Shown here in pieces: positions 62,866 to 64,000 of a DNA stretch of 64,000 nucleotides. How positions within the stretch are numbered: position 1 is the first letter of the stretch; every line of letters starts with the position of its first letter. The DNA is from Synechococcus sp. CC9311 (GTDB lineage: Bacteria; Cyanobacteriota; Cyanobacteriia; PCC-6307; Cyanobiaceae), in NCBI RefSeq assembly GCF_000014585.1, contig NC_008319.1, positions 1,798,001-1,862,000 of the forward strand, in the 5' to 3' direction. Under the pieces are notes generated by a model. It was not told where the DNA came from. It searched no databases and worked only from the letters and a program-made list of their open reading frames with translations. Both the position numbers and the translations under genes were made by a program.

Positions 62866-63828
62866 ATGGGATCTCTCCGCCGAGGGCTGCTGATGATCTT
62901 GCCGTTCGTCCTCTGGGGCACAGCGATGACAGCAATGGCTCCTCTGGTCAGCACAGGAGGGCCCATTCTGGTGTCCTGCTTGAGGCTGCTCCCAGCTGGA
63001 ATCATCGTTATCACCTTTGTTCCGCTTCTCGGACGTTCCTTAGCGATTGATCCTGGGGATCGGGGTTGGTTTCTCCTATTCACCCTGATTGATGCCCTGC
63101 TGTTTCAGATCTGTCTTGCCCGCGGACTCGAAGGCACTGGCGCAGGTCTCGGTTCAGTACTGATTGATTCTCAGCCTTTGATGGTTGCACTGCTTGCCCG
63201 CTGGCTCTTTGCAGAAACGATCAATCCCATCGGTTGGATGGGATTGGTTCTTGGCCTTATGGGAATTGTCTGCCTAGGAGTTCCCCAACCGCTCCTCCAG
63301 CACTGGTGGCTGTTGGGTGAGGGGGTGTCATTTCAATCGGGTTGGCAAGCTGGAACCGGCTGGATGTTGGCGGCTGCCATTGCAATGGCTGTAGGCACCG
63401 TTCTGAGTCGATTTGCCTGCCGAAACAGCGATCCTGTTGCCGTCACGGGATGGCACATGTTGCTGGGGGGACTCCCCTTGCTGATTTGGCATGGTCTCGA
63501 CGGAGCGTTCCCATTGGTTCCGCCTTGGTCCGTTTTTGCATGGACGCAAATGGCCTATGCATCCCTGATGGGGGGAGCTGTGGCCTACGCACTCTTTTTC
63601 TGGTTTGCAAGCCGTGAGGACCTCACAGGGTTCACCACACTTGGATTTCTCACACCTGTTTTTGCTCTTGCTTCTGGTGGTCTGCTGTTGCAGGAACGAC
63701 TCAACAACCTTCAATGGTTAGCGGTGCTTTTGGTTCTGCTTTCGGTGGTACTGGTAAGCCAACGCAAACGACTTTGGGAGCCGGTTGCTCTCGTGAACGA
63801 ACCCCAGCGAAGTGATCTCGGAGCATGA
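62866..63828 (+). CDS. EamA/DMT family transporter
   Basis: A 320-residue protein with ten membrane helices in two EamA repeats: FVLWGTAMTAMAPLVSTGGPI...LRLLPAGII, DALLFQICLARGLEGTGAGLGSVLIDSQPLMVALLA in the first, and WHMLLGGLPLLIWHG, FWFASREDLTGFTTLGFLTPVFALASGGLLL in the second. The substrate is unknown; members export amino acids or other metabolites. Its last codons overlap the next gene (ATGA). Confidence 0.9.
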   Translation: MGSLRRGLLMILPFVLWGTAMTAMAPLVSTGGPILVSCLRLLPAGIIVITFVPLLGRSLAIDPGDRGWFLLFTLIDALLFQICLARGLEGTGAGLGSVLIDSQPLMVALLARWLFAETINPIGWMGLVLGLMGIVCLGVPQPLLQHWWLLGEGVSFQSGWQAGTGWMLAAAIAMAVGTVLSRFACRNSDPVAVTGWHMLLGGLPLLIWHGLDGAFPLVPPWSVFAWTQMAYASLMGGAVAYALFFWFASREDLTGFTTLGFLTPVFALASGGLLLQERLNNLQWLAVLLVLLSVVLVSQRKRLWEPVALVNEPQRSDLGA

Positions 63829-64000
63829 GCACCACTCCTCTCGATTTAATTCTGGTCAGCACACCCATCGGACACTTGGGCAGTGGACGCGGTGGTGGTG
63901 TGGAACTAACGCTGATCTCGTTGTTACGAGGTCTCACGGCAAGGGGGCATCGGATCACCCTGGTCGCCCCGAACGGCTCGGTTGCGCCTGAGGACTGCCC
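63825..64000 (+). CDS. glycosyltransferase (GT4-like), 3' end cut by window
   Basis: The first ~58 codons from ATG 63825 are inside the window. LDLILVSTPIGHLGSGRGGG followed by VELTLISLLRGLTARGHRITLVAPNGS is the N-terminal Rossmann half of a GT-B glycosyltransferase, group 1. The GRGGGVE loop is typical of the donor/acceptor-binding loop. The start codon overlaps the EamA stop (ATGA), so the two genes are translationally coupled. Confidence 0.8.
   Translation, partial: MSTTPLDLILVSTPIGHLGSGRGGGVELTLISLLRGLTARGHRITLVAPNGSVAPEDC

Overview
The window reads as the chromosome of a marine unicellular cyanobacterium of the Synechococcus/Prochlorococcus lineage. Evidence includes a Psb27 photosystem II assembly lipoprotein, a tandem pair of high-light-inducible (HLIP) proteins, a principal sigma factor of cyanobacterial SigA type, paired family I pyrophosphatases, cyanobacterial families DUF2854, DUF3153, DUF2808, DUF3104 and DUF6737, a FutB-type ferric-iron permease, glycolate dehydrogenase GlcD and C5-pathway tetrapyrrole genes. 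Moderate GC and abundant small orphan genes favour a marine Synechococcus over Prochlorococcus. The species is not determined.

1-34.5 kb is mostly a conserved housekeeping backbone: ppa (partial), proS, psb27, purA, a PfkB kinase, a broken cutA, cobK, ssb, DUF2854, argB, DUF3153, priA and sigA. It continues with hemC, an L,D-transpeptidase, a TerB/Coq4-like fusion, a second ppa, an M32 carboxypeptidase, two tandem secreted Cys-rich microproteins, phhB-cobW and a Fur-box-preceded futB. Next comes a minus-strand run (phytase/esterase-like, LPG-synthase-like membrane protein, larC, stand-alone M41 peptidase, conserved hypothetical), then a TPR protein, xthA, glcD and hemL.

34.5-48.3 kb is the accessory part. 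It starts with an AT-richer outer-membrane pair, an OprB-like porin whose signal peptide lacks a usable start codon and a DUF481 protein. After yajQ follows a stretch of small orphan genes, long non-coding gaps and strong hairpins, containing two hli genes, a DUF3104 gene and a DUF2808 gene. It ends in a likely integrated islet of about 2.6 kb beside tRNA-Arg(UCU). The islet carries an AT-rich aldehyde dehydrogenase and is closed on its far side by a diverged duplicate of the 3' half of the tRNA.

48.3-64 kb returns to backbone: an HTH protein, rsmI, cysQ, pnp, rpsN, rseP, serS, a Ycf46-like AAA ATPase, DUF177, yidC, a PH-domain protein, rnpA, rpmH, DUF2808, aroH, sppA, an EamA transporter and the start of a glycosyltransferase. 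The rpmH-rnpA-PH-yidC-DUF177-AAA run is the classical ribosome/membrane-insertion cluster, with 4-8 nt gene overlaps in its second half.

The points most worth following up are the tRNA-bounded ALDH islet, the internally deleted cutA, the pyrophosphatase with a replaced catalytic aspartate, the Coq4 fusion, the secreted Cys-rich pair, the start-less porin, and tiny genes plus structured non-coding loci at 39.5-40.5 kb and 45.2-45.6 kb. I found no CRISPR array, intact transposase, integrase or rRNA.
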